A stretch of 64,000 nt of DNA from Mucilaginibacter celer (lineage in GTDB: Bacteria > Bacteroidota > Bacteroidia > Sphingobacteriales > Sphingobacteriaceae): NCBI RefSeq assembly GCF_003576455.2, contig NZ_CP032869.1:2666001-2730000 (forward strand). The letters run 5' to 3'. Each line of letters begins with the position of its first letter. Within the stretch, counting starts at the first letter, position 1. Shown here piece by piece: positions 49,697-59,947 of this stretch. Under the pieces are notes generated by a model that was not told the origin of the DNA, searched no databases, and worked only from the letters and a program-made list of their open reading frames with translations. The translations under genes and the position numbers were made by a program.

Positions 49697-51337
49697 TTAA
49701 AACTCTCTTGAGCTATCCCATCTTTCCAGGTAATCGGCTACACGGCGTACAAATGATCCGCCTAAAGCGCCGTCAACCACCCTGTGATCGTAGGAGAGCG
49801 AAAGGAACATCATGTGGCGTATAGCTATCATGTCACCTTCTTTGGTTTCAATTACCGCCGGTTTTTTCTTGATGGCACCTACAGCCAAAATGGCAACCTG
49901 TGGCTGATTGATGATTGGCGTACCCATCACGTTACCAAACGATCCTACGTTGGTGATGGTGAAAGTGCCTTCTTTAACATCATCAGGCAGCAATTTGCCG
50001 ATACGGGCACGGCCGGCCAGGTCATTAACGGCCTTGGTTAAGCCTACAAGGTTTAGTTCATCAGCCTTTTTAATAACCGGTACTATCAGGTTACCGTTTG
50101 GCAATGCTGTGGCCATGCTTATGTTGATAGCAGCTTTTTTAATGATCTGCGTGCCGTTAACGGTTACGTTGATCATCGGGAAATCTTTAATAGCCTTAAC
50201 TACCGCTTCAATAAATATCGGGGTAAAGGTTATTTTTTCGCCTTCGCGTTTTTCAAAGCTGTTTTTTACTTTTTCGCGCCATAGTACCAGGTTGGTTACA
50301 TCGGCCTCAACAAATGAAGTTACGTGCGGCGATGTTTGCTTGCTCATCACCATGTGCTCGGCAATAAGGCGGCGCATCCTGTCCATTTCAATAATCTCAT
50401 CTGCGCCGGAAGTTGAGGTAGCAACCGGAGCCGGTGCAGGCTTGCTTTCAGGTGCAGGAGCTTCTTCGGTTTTTGCCTGAGCGGGTTCAGCAGCATCCTC
50501 AGAGGCTGTTGGCTGAACAGGCTCAGAACTATTGGCAGCCGGCTGGGCTTCTTCAGTAACAACTTCCTGTTGTTCAATGCTATCAACCACGCCGGGCTGA
50601 GCAGATGATGGCAGTACAGCTTCTGTATGCGGGATAACCGTTTCTATTGACGGAGGGCTCGATACGTCTACCGGCGGCGGATTAAAGGCTTCAACGGGCT
50701 GCGATACATCTGGTGTAGAAGCAACCTGCGAGGTTTTATTTTGCAGGTAATTTAACAGGTCGTCCTTGGTTAAACGCCCGTCCGAACCGGTTCCCGGGAT
50801 ATGGTCAAGTTCGTCTGTACTGATCCCTTCCTGGGTAGCAATATTGCGCACCAATGGCGAATAAAAACGCCCTTCTGCTTTAAAAACAGGAGCAGTTGGT
50901 GCAGGCCGCTGTTCCAGTTGATCAACTCCTGGTATGTTATACAAGTTTTCAGGCTGTAACTCCAGCTCAGGCTGATCTTTTATATCTGTAAAAGGTACTG
51001 ATTCGTGATATAAAGTTCCGTTGCCGTTAGCATGATAAGGTTCGTCGGCAACAGGAGTTTCCGGTTGCGCAGGTAAAGGTGGCGGAGTGTCGGGCTCATA
51101 GGTTTCAATAACTGCAATAACGGCACCAACCTGCACTACATCGTTTTCCTGATACAGTTGTTCAACTAATTTACCAGCGACAGGCGAGGGTACATCAGAG
51201 TCAACCTTATCGGTTGCAATCTCCATTACCGCTTCATCAGCATCAACCTTATCTCCGGGGTTTTTAAGCCATTTAATAACAGTTGCTTCTGCAACGCTCT
51301 CCCCCATTTTTGGCAACAATAGTTGGTATTTAGCCAT
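49697..51337 (-). CDS. 2-oxoacid dehydrogenase E2 component (dihydrolipoamide acyltransferase)
   Basis: 546 residues from the ATG at 51337. One lipoyl domain (residues 1-78; lipoyl lysine in EIATDKVDSDVPSP), a long Pro/Ala/Glu-rich linker, a peripheral subunit-binding domain (YSPLVRNIATQEGISTDELDHIPGTGSDGRLTKDD, about 155-195), a second linker with AP/EA repeats, and the catalytic domain (about 315-546) with the active site LSYDHRVVDGALGG. It could belong to the pyruvate, branched-chain or oxoglutarate complex; the E1 and E3 genes are not in the window. It is 42 nt downstream of cinA on the same strand. Confidence 0.93.
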   Translation of the reverse strand: MAKYQLLLPKMGESVAEATVIKWLKNPGDKVDADEAVMEIATDKVDSDVPSPVAGKLVEQLYQENDVVQVGAVIAVIETYEPDTPPPLPAQPETPVADEPYHANGNGTLYHESVPFTDIKDQPELELQPENLYNIPGVDQLEQRPAPTAPVFKAEGRFYSPLVRNIATQEGISTDELDHIPGTGSDGRLTKDDLLNYLQNKTSQVASTPDVSQPVEAFNPPPVDVSSPPSIETVIPHTEAVLPSSAQPGVVDSIEQQEVVTEEAQPAANSSEPVQPTASEDAAEPAQAKTEEAPAPESKPAPAPVATSTSGADEIIEMDRMRRLIAEHMVMSKQTSPHVTSFVEADVTNLVLWREKVKNSFEKREGEKITFTPIFIEAVVKAIKDFPMINVTVNGTQIIKKAAINISMATALPNGNLIVPVIKKADELNLVGLTKAVNDLAGRARIGKLLPDDVKEGTFTITNVGSFGNVMGTPIINQPQVAILAVGAIKKKPAVIETKEGDMIAIRHMMFLSLSYDHRVVDGALGGSFVRRVADYLERWDSSREF

Positions 51338-51379
51338 ACGTAGAATATAGTTTGACCCCAAATTTATAGATTTTCGCCG

Positions 51380-52627
51380 TTACTTTTCAATTTCTGCAAG
51401 TAAAGTATTCAACATTGATAACGCCATTATAGCGCTCCTTTCAATGTTTTGACGGCGTTTACCACCAAATGTGTATTTCTTTATCGTGGTTTTTTGTTTG
51501 GCTGCAACTGCAATCCACACAGTGCCAACGGGTTTATCTTCGGTGCCTCCGCCGGGGCCTGCAACACCCGTAATTGCCACCGCCAAATCCGATTTAAAAT
51601 TCAGCAACGCACCCTCCACCATTTCTTTTACAGTTTCTTCGCTAACGGCTCCATGTTGCCACAGGGTTTCGTTACGTACACCCAATATGCTCTCTTTTAG
51701 TTCGTACGAGTACGACACCGCGCCACCTAAAAACACATGCGATGAGCCGGGGTGCTGGGTAAATAAATGCGACAAATAACCGCCTGTGCAACTCTCGGCA
51801 ACTGATAGGGTAAGGCCACGGCTTTCCATCATATCAAGTATCGCCTTCTCAAGCGGAATATCTTCGTCAATAACAAATGGTGCGCCTATGCGCTCAATAA
51901 ACCTTGCAGCAAAGCGATCAACATCCGCCTGTAACGCGGCCTCATCCTCGCCAAATGCACTTAAACGTAAACGTACCTGGCCCAGTTTTGGCAAATAGGC
52001 CAGTTTAATATTTGATGGCAGGTCGTTTTCAATATCGGCAATCCGCTCGGCTAAAAATGATTCTCCCTCGCCTACCGTAAGCAAGGTTTTATGTATGATA
52101 ACCGGTAACTTAAGCGTAGCTTTTATTTTAGGGATAACCTGCCCCTCCATCATATACATCATCTCGAAGGGTACTCCCGGCATCGACATATAGATTACCC
52201 CATTGTGATTAAACCACATGCCCGGCGCGGTACCATTGTGATTAAGCACCACCTCGCAATTAGCGGGCACCAGTGCCTGCTGCTTATTAATCTCCAATAG
52301 CGGACGGTTGTATTTGGCAAAAATGCGTTCAACATTGGCAAGGGCATCCTTGCTTTCCACAAGCTCAACGCCAAAATATTCGGCTAAGGTTTTTTTGGTG
52401 ATATCATCCTTTGTAGGGCCTAATCCACCGGTAATAAAAATAACATTGGCACGGCCGGCAGCTTCTGACAAGGCTTTCAGGATGTGCTCCCGATCATCAC
52501 TTACCGACGAGATCTGTTTCACCCGTAAACCTATTTTATTCAGTTCGGTAGCCATCCAGGCCGAGTTGGTATCAACTATTTGTCCTATCAATATCTCGTC
52601 GCCAATGGTAATTATTTCTGCCAGCAT
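51380..52627 (-). CDS. cinA: CinA-family protein (nicotinamide mononucleotide deamidase)
   Basis: 415 residues. The N-terminal molybdopterin-binding-like domain has AEIITIGDEILIGQIVDTNSAWMA and VIFITGGLGPTKDDITKKT; the C-terminal amidase domain (about 255-415) has LSVAESCTGGYLSHLFTQHPGSS and AITGVAGPGGGTEDKPVGTVWIA. Proteins of this length combine ADP-ribose pyrophosphatase and NMN deamidase activities for NAD recycling. It is 6 nt downstream of lptD. Confidence 0.94.
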   Translation of the reverse strand: MLAEIITIGDEILIGQIVDTNSAWMATELNKIGLRVKQISSVSDDREHILKALSEAAGRANVIFITGGLGPTKDDITKKTLAEYFGVELVESKDALANVERIFAKYNRPLLEINKQQALVPANCEVVLNHNGTAPGMWFNHNGVIYMSMPGVPFEMMYMMEGQVIPKIKATLKLPVIIHKTLLTVGEGESFLAERIADIENDLPSNIKLAYLPKLGQVRLRLSAFGEDEAALQADVDRFAARFIERIGAPFVIDEDIPLEKAILDMMESRGLTLSVAESCTGGYLSHLFTQHPGSSHVFLGGAVSYSYELKESILGVRNETLWQHGAVSEETVKEMVEGALLNFKSDLAVAITGVAGPGGGTEDKPVGTVWIAVAAKQKTTIKKYTFGGKRRQNIERSAIMALSMLNTLLAEIEK

Positions 52628-52633
52628 TTTTAT

Positions 52634-55378
52634 TTAGTAAAAGGTTGATTGTGGGTTGTAATCGCTTCGTTTGCTCAGTTTCAGATCCTGCAGGATAGAT
52701 GCCTTTACCTTTAAAGTTACGTTATACATCTTATACACACCAAACGGAATCCACTGAAAAGCGAGGTCCCAGCAGTGCAGATCTCGGTAAATGGAAAACG
52801 AGGTGGCACTTGCAAATTTGGCCGCCTTAATGTCATAGGTGGTAGTGGCCTGGATCTTCCATTTTTGGGTAAGATTTACATCGCCCGACATCTGGAGCGT
52901 ATTGGTGGTGTTTTTGTTATTCAGATAATTTTGATAGCTGAAACTATAGTTTAATGACAGGTTCCATGGTACATTAAAATCAACGTAAGCGTTAGGATCG
53001 CTGTTCACCAGCGCCAGCCTTTGTGCCTGGCTGGTGTTCATTGTAGCGATGGTATTAAGTGCGGCGTTGCCTGGTGCAGCTTTGGTTGAATTTAAGCTCC
53101 CTCCCATCGAGATATTAAGGCCCGTTAAGGTAGGAAACTTGCCGTCCTGCCAGGCGTACCTGTTAACATACCTGCTGGTACGCACAATTTGCCCGTTGGC
53201 TATCGAATCGCTCACACTGATCACATACGGGCTGAACACGCCCGAAAAGCTGATACTTAGCTTTTGATTAAAGATAGCCGTATGCCCCGAAAACGAGATA
53301 TCAGACAGCTTCATCGAATCGGCAGCAAAATTGTAAAAAGTTGAAAACGATAAACCCTGTAAAATAGTGATCTTTTTATCGGTACCGGTAGTGTCTGAGC
53401 TTTTTGCCTTTACCTTAGCCTCAATGGTATTATCGACAGAAAGGTTCAAACCTGCCTGCTTGCCGGCCGAAGGCCCGCCATAAACGCCGTTTTGAAATAT
53501 CGAATACTTTTGATAACTGTAAGGATATGGTATGGTTGCCTGGCTTACAGCTGTTTTATAATACCCAAAGCTTGGATCACTAAAATCAGGACGATAGCTA
53601 AAGCTGATAGATGGCGTAGCCACATGCCTGATGGCTTTCAGGTTACCGTGTTTAAAGTTAACCGTTCCGTATAGCTTGGTAGAAAAACCGGTACTAACGC
53701 TGTATTCGCCTGCGCGCTTAAAACCGGGTATGGTATCGATAACCAACTGATTTGAGCCCGAGATACTTCCCCGCTCAAACCGCTCATTAATGCTTTGAAA
53801 ATACCAGCGCTCGGTATAGTTAACACTGCTGTTAAACTGAAAATATTTAAGCACGTTTAAGCCTAAACTTACAGGAATAGTATGCTGAAAACCGTTTTGC
53901 AGCCTTTTTGACAAAGTTTCGCTTTTAAATAATTCAGACTCGGGCACGGCATTCACCTTGTTGGTTCCCACCAGGTTGTAGCTTAAGGTAATTTTCTGAT
54001 ACCATTTTTGTTCGCCAACCCTGTCTTTCGAGTCGAAAGGATTGATTGACGACATACCGAAGGCAATTGTAGGTAACTCGATACTCACCGTTTTACGGGC
54101 AATATCCTGGCTGTGTGAAATACCTACACTTAAGTTAAACGGCGTACCGGCCCAGGTTTTGCCATACGAGATACTTGATCGCAAGCTGCTTTGCGCAATA
54201 GAGTTAACGTTATAATTACTTGCCGAAGGCGTATTCCTGAAAAAGCCCGACGTACCTGCATCAACCGATGCACTGAATGTTGAACCCGGATTAGCATTGG
54301 CATCCTGCACATGCGACCAGTAGATGTGTGCGTCCTTTGTAGCCGGATCGCCCTCCAGGCCATAATTATGCGACCCGAAACTTAGGGTAACGTTACCTGT
54401 ATATTTATAACGTTTTAAGTACCGGGCAGTGCTGCTTAACTCGTACGATCCTTTTGAGTAAATAGTACCCGTGGTGGTTAAATCGAGGTAATCATTAATA
54501 CCGATATAATATCCAAAGCCTTTCAAGTAAAAACCCAGCGTATTATCCTCGCCAAAAGTAGGTAAGATCACGCCAGAAGTACGGGTGTCCGGCTTTGGGA
54601 AAAAGCCGAACGGAATAGCAAGCGGCAAAGGTACGCCCTCAATTTCAAGGTAGGCTGGCCCGGATATAATCCGCTTTTTTTCGCCGATGCCCCTGGTAAT
54701 TACTATACCGAAGTGCGTATCGGGATAAGGCAAATCGCAGGTACTGTAAATTACGTTTCGGTAAGCTACCTCATCATCATTCAGCTTTTTTGCCTGGCCG
54801 CCCGATATAAAATTGCCGTCCTGCTCGGACGCCGGGTTATAAATTTTTACCTTTTTGGTTTCGTAGTTAAAAAACAGTGAGTCGGCAGCTACGGGCTTAT
54901 CTGTTTTTTGTTTGAGGATTGGCCGGCCGCCCAGGTAACGGTGGCTAACAGGATCTATTTTACCGCGTGCAAATACAACGTGATTGTTTCTGTCAACCCG
55001 GATATAATCGGCATCCAGTTCAAAATCCTCGTAAGTTACGCGGGCCTTTCCGTATAGGTGAAGAATGTTATGATCGTTATCGGCATGGGTCGAATCTTCG
55101 GCGGTTGCCTTCACTTCCGATTCCAGGCCGCCATTCTTCTTTTTCTTCGTGGTATCATTGGCAGGTAAAGAATTTACCGGCTTACCATTGCGTAGTGGCG
55201 TAATTGAGCCCGATTGTTTACCTTTAAGAAGTTTCTTATCACGAAGCGAATCAAGTTTGATAATGGTATCTGCTACCGGCTTTCTGCCATAGTTGTAATT
55301 TAAATGTATCCGCGCATGCACAGGTACGTTTACTATTAATATAATTGCAAGCAGAAAAAAGAAGGTTGTGGATTTCAA
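52634..55378 (-). CDS. lptD: LPS-assembly outer membrane protein LptD
   Basis: 914 residues with a signal peptide. An OstA/LptA-like beta-jelly-roll segment lies near the N-terminus (ILHLYGKARVTYEDFELDADYIRVDRNNHVVFARGK, about 105-200), followed by an outer membrane barrel with IEGVPLPLAIPFGFFPKPDTRTSGVILPTFGED, the conserved start of the LptD barrel. The C-terminus is rich in alternating aromatic beta strands. It inserts lipopolysaccharide into the outer leaflet. It is divergent from the amidase gene at 55431, with only 52 bp between them. Confidence 0.88.
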   Translation of the reverse strand: MKSTTFFFLLAIILIVNVPVHARIHLNYNYGRKPVADTIIKLDSLRDKKLLKGKQSGSITPLRNGKPVNSLPANDTTKKKKNGGLESEVKATAEDSTHADNDHNILHLYGKARVTYEDFELDADYIRVDRNNHVVFARGKIDPVSHRYLGGRPILKQKTDKPVAADSLFFNYETKKVKIYNPASEQDGNFISGGQAKKLNDDEVAYRNVIYSTCDLPYPDTHFGIVITRGIGEKKRIISGPAYLEIEGVPLPLAIPFGFFPKPDTRTSGVILPTFGEDNTLGFYLKGFGYYIGINDYLDLTTTGTIYSKGSYELSSTARYLKRYKYTGNVTLSFGSHNYGLEGDPATKDAHIYWSHVQDANANPGSTFSASVDAGTSGFFRNTPSASNYNVNSIAQSSLRSSISYGKTWAGTPFNLSVGISHSQDIARKTVSIELPTIAFGMSSINPFDSKDRVGEQKWYQKITLSYNLVGTNKVNAVPESELFKSETLSKRLQNGFQHTIPVSLGLNVLKYFQFNSSVNYTERWYFQSINERFERGSISGSNQLVIDTIPGFKRAGEYSVSTGFSTKLYGTVNFKHGNLKAIRHVATPSISFSYRPDFSDPSFGYYKTAVSQATIPYPYSYQKYSIFQNGVYGGPSAGKQAGLNLSVDNTIEAKVKAKSSDTTGTDKKITILQGLSFSTFYNFAADSMKLSDISFSGHTAIFNQKLSISFSGVFSPYVISVSDSIANGQIVRTSRYVNRYAWQDGKFPTLTGLNISMGGSLNSTKAAPGNAALNTIATMNTSQAQRLALVNSDPNAYVDFNVPWNLSLNYSFSYQNYLNNKNTTNTLQMSGDVNLTQKWKIQATTTYDIKAAKFASATSFSIYRDLHCWDLAFQWIPFGVYKMYNVTLKVKASILQDLKLSKRSDYNPQSTFY

Positions 55379-55430
55379 AATTGATTATGAATAGTATTTT
55401 TGCAGATATAGTTAACAGCGTTCAAAAATA

Positions 55431-56366
55431 ATGAAAAATAAGGCATTGAAAAGATTGATTTATAGTTTGTGTGTATTGCCGGGTTTCCTTTCATTTTTTC
55501 CTCTTAATTCATTTGGTGCCATTACTGGTACTGTAGGTTCATTAAACCTGAAAGATACTGTAGTAGCCGCCAACGGTTTCAAAATAAAAACAGTTATTAT
55601 CGATCCCGGGCACGGCGGTAAACCATCAAGTAATGTGGGGCATTATTCGCACGGTGCATCAGGCTCATATTCATCAGAAAGGAATGTAACGCTGGCTATC
55701 GCGTTTAAATTGCAGGCCGCTATAGAAAAAGAATTAACCGGTGTGAAAGCCGTTATGACCCGTACCACCGAAGATGATGTTTCGTTTGAGCGCCGGGCCG
55801 AAATAGCCAACGAAAACAAGGGACAGATTTTTATATCCATACACTGCAACTCGCTTTCAGACAGGGTTGTGCACGAGCGCGTGGGCACTAAGCGCCATAA
55901 ACCGGTATACCGCTCTGTCCGCGTGCCAGATCGTTCGGGCAAAGGCGTGCTGATGCTGGTTTATGGTTTACACCGTACCCGCGAAGAGGAAAAAGCCATT
56001 CAAAACAACCAGGTTGGCGAAGAAACAGAACTTGACGGCGGCGCGCTGGATCCCAATGATCCAACTACCATCATTTTAACAAACGAGTATAAGCGCAAAT
56101 TCCGCCAGCAGAGTATTAAACTGGCTACCCTGATAAACGGCGAACTTACAGATACCGACGGCCGCCGCAGCGAGGGCATCCGCGAGCAGGGTATTTACGT
56201 ACTTTGCCATAGTGCGATGCCATCGGTACTGGTTGAAACAGGCTATATCAATAATCCCGACGATGAGAAATACCTCAACTCGGAAGAAGGACAAAACGAA
56301 ATTGTAGCCTCTATTGTACGGGCCCTGTCAACCTATAAAAAAGATATGGAGCAGGTTTCGCAGTAA
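55431..56366 (+). CDS. N-acetylmuramoyl-L-alanine amidase (Amidase_3)
   Basis: 311 residues with a signal peptide (about 1-30). The zinc ligands are in IDPGHGGKPSSN (His), SSERNVTLAIAFKL (Glu) and IFISIHCNSLS (His), and the catalytic Glu is in MPSVLVETGYINNPDDEKYL. An insert of about 60 residues between the second histidine and the end carries REEEKAIQNNQVGEETEL. It cleaves the amide bond between MurNAc and stem peptide during cell separation. There is no SPOR or LysM domain. It may be co-transcribed with the MCE gene 109 nt downstream. Confidence 0.93.
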   Translation: MKNKALKRLIYSLCVLPGFLSFFPLNSFGAITGTVGSLNLKDTVVAANGFKIKTVIIDPGHGGKPSSNVGHYSHGASGSYSSERNVTLAIAFKLQAAIEKELTGVKAVMTRTTEDDVSFERRAEIANENKGQIFISIHCNSLSDRVVHERVGTKRHKPVYRSVRVPDRSGKGVLMLVYGLHRTREEEKAIQNNQVGEETELDGGALDPNDPTTIILTNEYKRKFRQQSIKLATLINGELTDTDGRRSEGIREQGIYVLCHSAMPSVLVETGYINNPDDEKYLNSEEGQNEIVASIVRALSTYKKDMEQVSQ

Positions 56367-56475
56367 TTTAGCGCTGTAAACTGTTACATAGCATATAAAT
56401 ATAACGTACATACAAAACATATAAGCCTGTTTACAGGTTATCAGACAAACATATACAACGGACAAACTCTACCGA

Positions 56476-57420
56476 ATGAAAATCTCTAACGAAACCAAAA
56501 TTGGCGCGCTTACGGCCATCGCAATTACAATACTAATATTAGGATACAGTTACTTACGCGGCAACGATGTATTCTCTGGTTCCAATAAATATTACGCCAT
56601 TTATAACAGTGTTGACGGATTAGCGGTATCAAAGCCCGTACTTGTAAACGGTTACCAGATAGGCCGCATCTCGAAAATGGAATTACAACACGATGGCCGC
56701 ACCGTTGTTGAGTTTAAAATTGATCCGGATGTTGTAGTGCCGAAAAACACCCTGGCCAAACTGGAGAGTACCGACTTGCTGGGTAGCAAAGCCATTGTTT
56801 TTCAGTTAGGCGATAGCAAGGCTCCGGCCGAAGATAAGGATACGCTTAAAGCCGATATCCAGGGCAGCCTGGCCGAAAGCCTGCAGCCAATCCAGAAAAA
56901 AGCCGAAATGCTGATCAGCAAGCTTGATTCGTCACTTTCGGCCGTAAACAAAATTCTGAACCCTAACTTCCAGAAAAATGTTGATCGTAGCTTTATGAGC
57001 ATTGCTAACTCGCTGCAAACTTTGGAGGGTACAACCAGGAAAATTGATGCCCTGGTAGGTTCGCAAACCGGCCACATTAATGCCATATTAACCAATGCCG
57101 AAACAGTTTCGGGCAGTTTAAAAACAAGCACTGCACACCTGAACAGTATGACGGCTAACTTTGATAAAGTAAGTAACGATATCGCCGCTGCAAACCTGAA
57201 ACAAACGCTGGATAACGCCAATAAAGCCATGGCCGATTTGCAGGCAACCATTGCCAAGATCAATGCCGGCCAGGGTTCGTTAGGCTTATTGTTAAACGAT
57301 GACAAGATGTATAAAAACCTTACCGATGCATCAAACAACCTTAACAATCTGTTTATCGATTTAAAAGCCCATCCAAAACGTTATGTAAGCTTCTCTGTGT
57401 TTGGTGGTAAAAAGGATTAA
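56476..57420 (+). CDS. MCE-domain (MlaD-like) lipid transport protein
   Basis: 314 residues. One membrane helix near the N-terminus (about 9-27, IGALTAIAITILILGYSYL), a single MCE domain (about 37-115, YYAIYNSVDGLAVSKPVLVNGYQIGRIS), and a long helical C-terminal part (about 130-290) with a run of Asn/Ala-rich heptads. Such proteins hold lipids for transport between the membranes. The ABC partners (MlaE/F) are not in the window. It ends at a bidirectional terminator. Confidence 0.92.
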   Translation: MKISNETKIGALTAIAITILILGYSYLRGNDVFSGSNKYYAIYNSVDGLAVSKPVLVNGYQIGRISKMELQHDGRTVVEFKIDPDVVVPKNTLAKLESTDLLGSKAIVFQLGDSKAPAEDKDTLKADIQGSLAESLQPIQKKAEMLISKLDSSLSAVNKILNPNFQKNVDRSFMSIANSLQTLEGTTRKIDALVGSQTGHINAILTNAETVSGSLKTSTAHLNSMTANFDKVSNDIAAANLKQTLDNANKAMADLQATIAKINAGQGSLGLLLNDDKMYKNLTDASNNLNNLFIDLKAHPKRYVSFSVFGGKKD

Positions 57421-57438
57421 GAAATCTCGGCTATAACA

Positions 57439-57475
57439 AAAAGCGCCATTGCTCGTATAGGGCAATGGCGCTTTT
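57439..57475. terminator. Bidirectional terminator between MCE gene and rnz
   Basis: AAAAGCGCCATTGC (57439-57452) and GCAATGGCGCTTTT (57462-57475) form a perfect 14-bp stem with A/T tails on both sides. Confidence 0.88.
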
Positions 57476-57494
57476 TGTATATTTTCTTTATCGA

Positions 57495-58409
57495 TTACTC
57501 GATAGCAAAAGTTTTTCCTTCAATTGCCAGTTCAGTTGCCGGAAAAACGCTTTGAGCTTCATTCAGCAACTCATCAAGGGTGCGGTAACGGGCCGAGAAA
57601 TGACCTATCAACAGTTTCTTTGAATTGGTTTTCAGGGCTATCTCTCCCGCCTGCAGGGCAGTGGTATGATGAGTGATCACGGCCCTGTCCAGCATATCGT
57701 TTAAAAAAGTAGCCTCGTGATATAAGAGGGTTGCATTACTAATTTGAGCGAAATAGCTTTCGTTATACATCGTATCCGAACAGTAAACATAGGTTTTAGG
57801 CTCGGCCGAATCGATGGTCAAATCCTCATTTTTGTAAACTACGCCGTTTTCGTCGGTATAGTCTCCGCCTTTTTTCAATATCGAATAGTAAGCAACCGAA
57901 ATATTCAAACCTTCAATTTTTTCCTTGATCAGTTTACGTAAGCGTTTTTTCTCCTTAAACAAAAAACCGGTGCAGGCAATACGATGATCGAGCGGAATGG
58001 TTTCGATAATAACATCGCTGTTAACAATAACCACTGCGGCTCTTTCTGCATCTGTAAAAATATACTCCAGCGGAAATTGCAGCTCGGTTTCAGAATAGTG
58101 CAATTGCAGATCGATAATTTCTTTAAGTGGTGCTGGGCAAACCAGTATAACCGGCTTTTTGCGCCCGTTAAGATGCATGGATGATAATAAACCAACCAGG
58201 CCTAAGTAATGATCGCCGTGAAGATGACTGATGAGGATATGATCGATGCGGCTTGCTTTAATATCATAGCGAAGCATTTGCTGTTGTGTGCCCTCGCCGC
58301 AATCAATTAAATACAGGCGCTCATTAATATTGAGCACCTGTGAAGTGGGATTTCTGTTAAATATCGGCGTTGCCGAACTGCTGCCAAGTATTGTTACCTC
58401 AAATGTCAT
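57495..58409 (-). CDS. rnz: Ribonuclease Z
   Basis: 304 residues of the metallo-beta-lactamase fold. The zinc motif SHLHGDHYLGLVGLL (HxHxDH) and the later histidine sites LLYHEATFL and IGHFSARY are present; the N-terminal LGSSSATPIFNRNPTSQVLNI and DCGEGTQQQMLRY are typical of long-form RNase Z. It trims the 3' ends of tRNA precursors. It lies 21 nt downstream of a STAS gene on the same strand. Confidence 0.95.
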   Translation of the reverse strand: MTFEVTILGSSSATPIFNRNPTSQVLNINERLYLIDCGEGTQQQMLRYDIKASRIDHILISHLHGDHYLGLVGLLSSMHLNGRKKPVILVCPAPLKEIIDLQLHYSETELQFPLEYIFTDAERAAVVIVNSDVIIETIPLDHRIACTGFLFKEKKRLRKLIKEKIEGLNISVAYYSILKKGGDYTDENGVVYKNEDLTIDSAEPKTYVYCSDTMYNESYFAQISNATLLYHEATFLNDMLDRAVITHHTTALQAGEIALKTNSKKLLIGHFSARYRTLDELLNEAQSVFPATELAIEGKTFAIE

Positions 58410-58430
58410 AATGGGTAAACAATGTATGGT

Positions 58431-58808
58431 TTATCTTGCTTCTTTTTTCAGTTCTTTTTCAATCTCTTCCATAAAAATAAGATCGACACCTTCTTCGGCT
58501 GTTGGAACGATAGTTAATACGTTATCCAACTGCGAAATGGTGATTAACCGGGCAACGGCATCATTTAAGCCGGCAAGGATAAACGATCCTGTTGCATTTT
58601 TACATAAGCGATGACCAACCAGCAGGCTGCTTAAACCCGATGAATCGGCAAATTTTACCTGGGATAGGTCGAGAATGATATTGCGCTGCCCTTCCGTGTT
58701 GATCAATATCAACTCAGATTTTAGCTGTGGAGTAACTATCGAGTTTAACTTTGATTCGTTAAGCTTCAATACTATATATTTCTCGTGTTTATCTACAGTG
58801 AATTTCAT
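58431..58808 (-). CDS. STAS-domain anti-sigma factor antagonist
   Basis: 125 residues; a single STAS domain with the phosphorylatable serine in LDLSQVKFADSSGLSSLLVGHRLCKNATGSFILAG (DSSGL). These small proteins are switched off by phosphorylation by an anti-sigma kinase. No kinase or sigma partner is adjacent; it is transcribed with rnz. The charged C-terminus (MEEIEKELKKEAR) is extra. Confidence 0.9.
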   Translation of the reverse strand: MKFTVDKHEKYIVLKLNESKLNSIVTPQLKSELILINTEGQRNIILDLSQVKFADSSGLSSLLVGHRLCKNATGSFILAGLNDAVARLITISQLDNVLTIVPTAEEGVDLIFMEEIEKELKKEAR

Positions 58809-58858
58809 TCTTATTAAAATTAATAAGCTAAGATAAATATTTTGCTGATATTAAAAAA

Positions 58859-59803
58859 TCATATCGCAGCAATAGCTTCGGTTATTGCTGTTTCAACACG
58901 CGATATTACATCATTGTTTTCGGGCTTAACAAAAGTTTCGCCGGTTATTTTTTCATAAAGCTCAATATAGCGCTCAGATATCGATTCAACAATCCCGGGA
59001 GTCATCACCGGCACAACCTGCCCGTCTTTACCCTGGAAACCGTTTTCAATAAGCCATTTACGCACAAACTCTTTGGATAGTTGTTTTTGCGCTTCGCCTT
59101 TTTCCTGGCGTTCTGCATAACCATCAGCGTAAAAATACCTCGACGAATCGGGTGTGTGGATCTCATCAATTAAGTAAATCTGGTCGCCAACTTTACCAAA
59201 CTCATACTTGGTATCAACCAAAATTAAACCTTGTTTGGCAGCAATTTCGGTACCGCGTTTATATAAAGCTTTGGTGTAGGCTTCTAACTTAGTATAGTCT
59301 TCTTCAGATACGATACCTTTTGCAAGTATATCAGCACGAGAGATATCCTCATCATGCCCTACCGATGCTTTGGTGGTTGGGGTGATGATCGGCTCGGGCA
59401 GGATATCGTTTTCCTTCAATCCTTCAGGCAAAGCCTCGCCGCACACCTCTCTTTTACCCAAAGCGTACTCGCGGGCAGCATGCCCGGCCAAATAACCGCG
59501 AATCACCATCTCTACCTTAAATGGCTCGCAAATCCTACCAATAGTAGCACTCGGATCCGGAACCGAAATCACCCAGTTAGGTACAATATCGGCAGTGGCT
59601 TCTAAAAAACGGGCGGCTATCTGGTTTAAAACCTGTCCCTTAAACGGTATAGCCTCGGGCAATACCACATCAAAGGCCGAAATGCGGTCGGTAACCACCA
59701 TGGCCAGGTATTTATTATCTATCGTATAAACATCGCGTACTTTCCCCTTGTAAAAAGCCGTCTGCCCCGGAAAGTTAAAATGTGTTTCTTTTATTGAGTT
59801 CAT
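58859..59803 (-). CDS. purC: Phosphoribosylaminoimidazole-succinocarboxamide synthase
   Basis: 314 residues, typical of the long Bacteroidota/yeast-like SAICAR synthase. [45 protein letters not shown] carries the ATP- and substrate-binding signature, [22 protein letters not shown] the CAIR site, and [17 protein letters not shown] the Asp-binding segment. It adds aspartate to CAIR in purine biosynthesis. It lies in a run with STAS and rnz on the minus strand, after a repeat-rich gap from the PhoH gene. Confidence 0.96.
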   Translation of the reverse strand: MNSIKETHFNFPGQTAFYKGKVRDVYTIDNKYLAMVVTDRISAFDVVLPEAIPFKGQVLNQIAARFLEATADIVPNWVISVPDPSATIGRICEPFKVEMVIRGYLAGHAAREYALGKREVCGEALPEGLKENDILPEPIITPTTKASVGHDEDISRADILAKGIVSEEDYTKLEAYTKALYKRGTEIAAKQGLILVDTKYEFGKVGDQIYLIDEIHTPDSSRYFYADGYAERQEKGEAQKQLSKEFVRKWLIENGFQGKDGQVVPVMTPGIVESISERYIELYEKITGETFVKPENNDVISRVETAITEAIAAI

Positions 59804-59817
59804 TGTTTTAGTGATTG

Positions 59818-59945
59818 GAGGTTAGAGATCAGAGGTTAGGGATTTTCTATCTCTGATTTCAAACTCGCTGTATTTTCAAAACCAAAGGTTGCTGATCAGA
59901 AATAAGCTTTTCAACTAATCTCTAACCACCAACCTCTGATCAACT
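59818..59945. repeat. Intergenic inverted word-repeat (GGTTAGAGATCAGAGGTTAG type)
   Basis: GGAGGTTAGAGATCAGAGG on the left is mirrored by CTAATCTCTAACCACCAACC and CTCTGATC on the right. It fills most of the gap between purC and the PhoH gene. Confidence 0.6.
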
Positions 59946-59947
59946 AA

